Below, in pieces: positions 19,089 through 20,182 of a stretch of DNA of 20,182 nucleotides. Made by a program: the position numbers and the translations under genes. The notes beneath the pieces were generated by a model. That model was not told the origin of the DNA. It searched no databases and saw only the letters and a program-made list of their open reading frames with translations. Source of the DNA: Pelagophyceae sp. CCMP2097 (lineage: Eukaryota > Sar > Pelagophyceae). Positions within the stretch are counted from its first letter, which is position 1. Every line of letters begins with the position of its first letter. The stretch is from contig MU657170.1 of NCBI GenBank assembly GCA_026770575.1, positions 181,839 through 202,020 on the forward strand, given 5' to 3'.

Positions 19089-19534
19089 TTTTTTTTTTAA
19101 TTTGTGAGAACACTTGTTTGTTGTTGATAATAACTTTTTTATTGTTGTCAGGAGAGGCTGTATAACGGCCCCGCGCCGATCACTGCTATCCTTTTAGATT
19201 TTTATTTTTTTTTTCAGCGATAGTTTTACATTGACGCGAGGTTGTAGATCGAAGGGGTCTAGTACCCTCAAAACCCTCCCGTGCGTTTGCGCATTAAAGG
19301 TTCGTCTAGAGGTATTGATTGAGTGTAGATATCTCTTCGTGGAACGCCGAAAACTATAAGCTAGCGGCGCATAGCAGTACAATAGAACACCAAAAATGAA
19401 AAAAGGTATGTAACTCATTTTTGAGCCTATAGACAGGCTCCAGCGGTTGTTCATAACGACCAATGAACAACTGCGCGCGCTCTAAGAAGAGTAGCTGTTT
19501 TAAAATCAACTGCAACAGAAAACGATGAATGCGT
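19089..19534. other. AT-rich gene-free stretch
   Basis: Lower GC than the rest of the window, with T-runs at about 19088-19099 and 19201-19215. No open frame has recognisable protein character. It separates the gene island from the right hairpin array and resembles the AT-rich patch near 5400-5550. Confidence 0.6.
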
Positions 19535-20182
19535 GAGGCGGCTGCGCCGCCTGCGTCGGAACCATAAAGCGGCTGCGCCACATGCTACGGCTGCGCCGCC
19601 AGCAACGACAAAAGGCAGCTGCGAAGCATGTGACATATGCGTAAAGCGGCTGCGCCGCCTGCGACATATAAACCAAGAGCAACGGTAGCAAGATGCGTCT
19701 GCGCCGCAAGAGGCGGCTGCACAACCAGTAGCAGCAAAAGGCGTCTGCGCCGTCTGAGTCTGCATAAGGCGGCTGCGCCGCCAGCGGCAGCAGCATTAAG
19801 CGGCTGCGCCGAATGGTGTGGCTGCTCCGTCAGCAGCGGCAAAAGACGGCTACGCCGCCTGGAACGGATGCGTGAGGCGGCTGTGCCGCCTGCGACGGTT
19901 GAACCACGAGCAACGGCAGCAAGAGGCGGCTGCGTCGCATGAGGCCGCGCTGCGCAGCCAACAGCGGCAAAAGGCGGCTGCGCCGCCTGCTGCTGCTGCG
20001 CCGCATGCAGCTGCTGCGCCACCAGCAGAGACAAAAGGCGGCTGCGCCGCCAGCGGCTGCTGCGTCACCTGCGACGTCTGCGCCGTCAGTGTCGGCTGCG
20101 CCGCATGTGGCGTCTGCGCCGCCTGCGGCGTCTGCGGCGTCTGCTGCGGGTGCATAAGGCGGCTGCGCCGCATGCGGCCAGG
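19535..20182. repeat. Right GC-rich hairpin repeat array
   Basis: Same family and orientation as positions 1-405. Exact GGCGGCTGCGCCGCC cores occur near 19537, 19767, 19973 and 20038, with variants between. Linkers seen in the left array recur, for example GAACCACGAGCAACGGCAGC near 19892 against GAACCGCGAGCAGCGGCAGC near 280, so a higher-order unit and not just a simple core is shared. It runs off the window end. Confidence 0.85.

Overview
This looks like nuclear DNA of a GC-rich, intron-rich alga. The best match from protein style and gene families is a pelagophyte such as Aureococcus: there is a MYND + RING + Sel1-repeat protein, Kelch and armadillo proteins, a plant-type sugar-phosphate/nucleotide-sugar transporter, and an arsenosugar-type radical SAM enzyme with an in-frame UGA that is probably selenocysteine. 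Taxon assignment is inference; I ran no search.

Layout. Positions 1-405 and 19535-20182 are the same kind of GC-rich, three-base-phased hairpin repeat (core GGCGGCTGCGCCGCC) in the same orientation, so the window is a gene island between two copies of one repeat family. Inside: (1) a Kelch-propeller gene on + (410 to about 1545), cut at its 5' end by the left array inside what looks like a BTB/T1 domain, and carrying a frameshift; (2) an ArsS-like radical SAM gene on - (1952-4285 and perhaps further 5'), six exons resolved; (3) a WD40 fragment on - (about 4645-5264); (4) a 0.9 kb gene-free stretch with a tRNA-like segment, a microsatellite and a foldback element; (5) a very large armadillo-repeat gene on - (6157-14099), for which 13 exons join in phase to 1598 residues; (6) a MYND-RING-Sel1 gene on - (14386-15379) with one frameshift; (7) a TPT/EamA-type transporter gene on - (15907-18495, 5' end open), eight exons including a 28-nt microexon; (8) about 1 kb of gene-free DNA before the right array. 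Five of the six genes run on the minus strand.

Gene structures were built by hand: each exon was chosen so that the protein family reads on and codon phase is kept across each junction. For 24 introns this gave GT-AG ends (one GC-AG), with GTGCGT the commonest donor and TAG the acceptor in 19 of 24. Introns range from 42 to 1147 nt. All five introns longer than 300 nt, spread over three unrelated genes, are filled with the same degenerate GAGGGACCGTCGAGG / GTCTCCGGGCCC type of repeat.

The genes do not form one pathway. The most interesting content is the probable eukaryotic ArsS selenoprotein with a strong hairpin straight after its UGA, the shared repeat family inside the long introns, and a transporter intron holding a block flanked by about 165-bp direct repeats.
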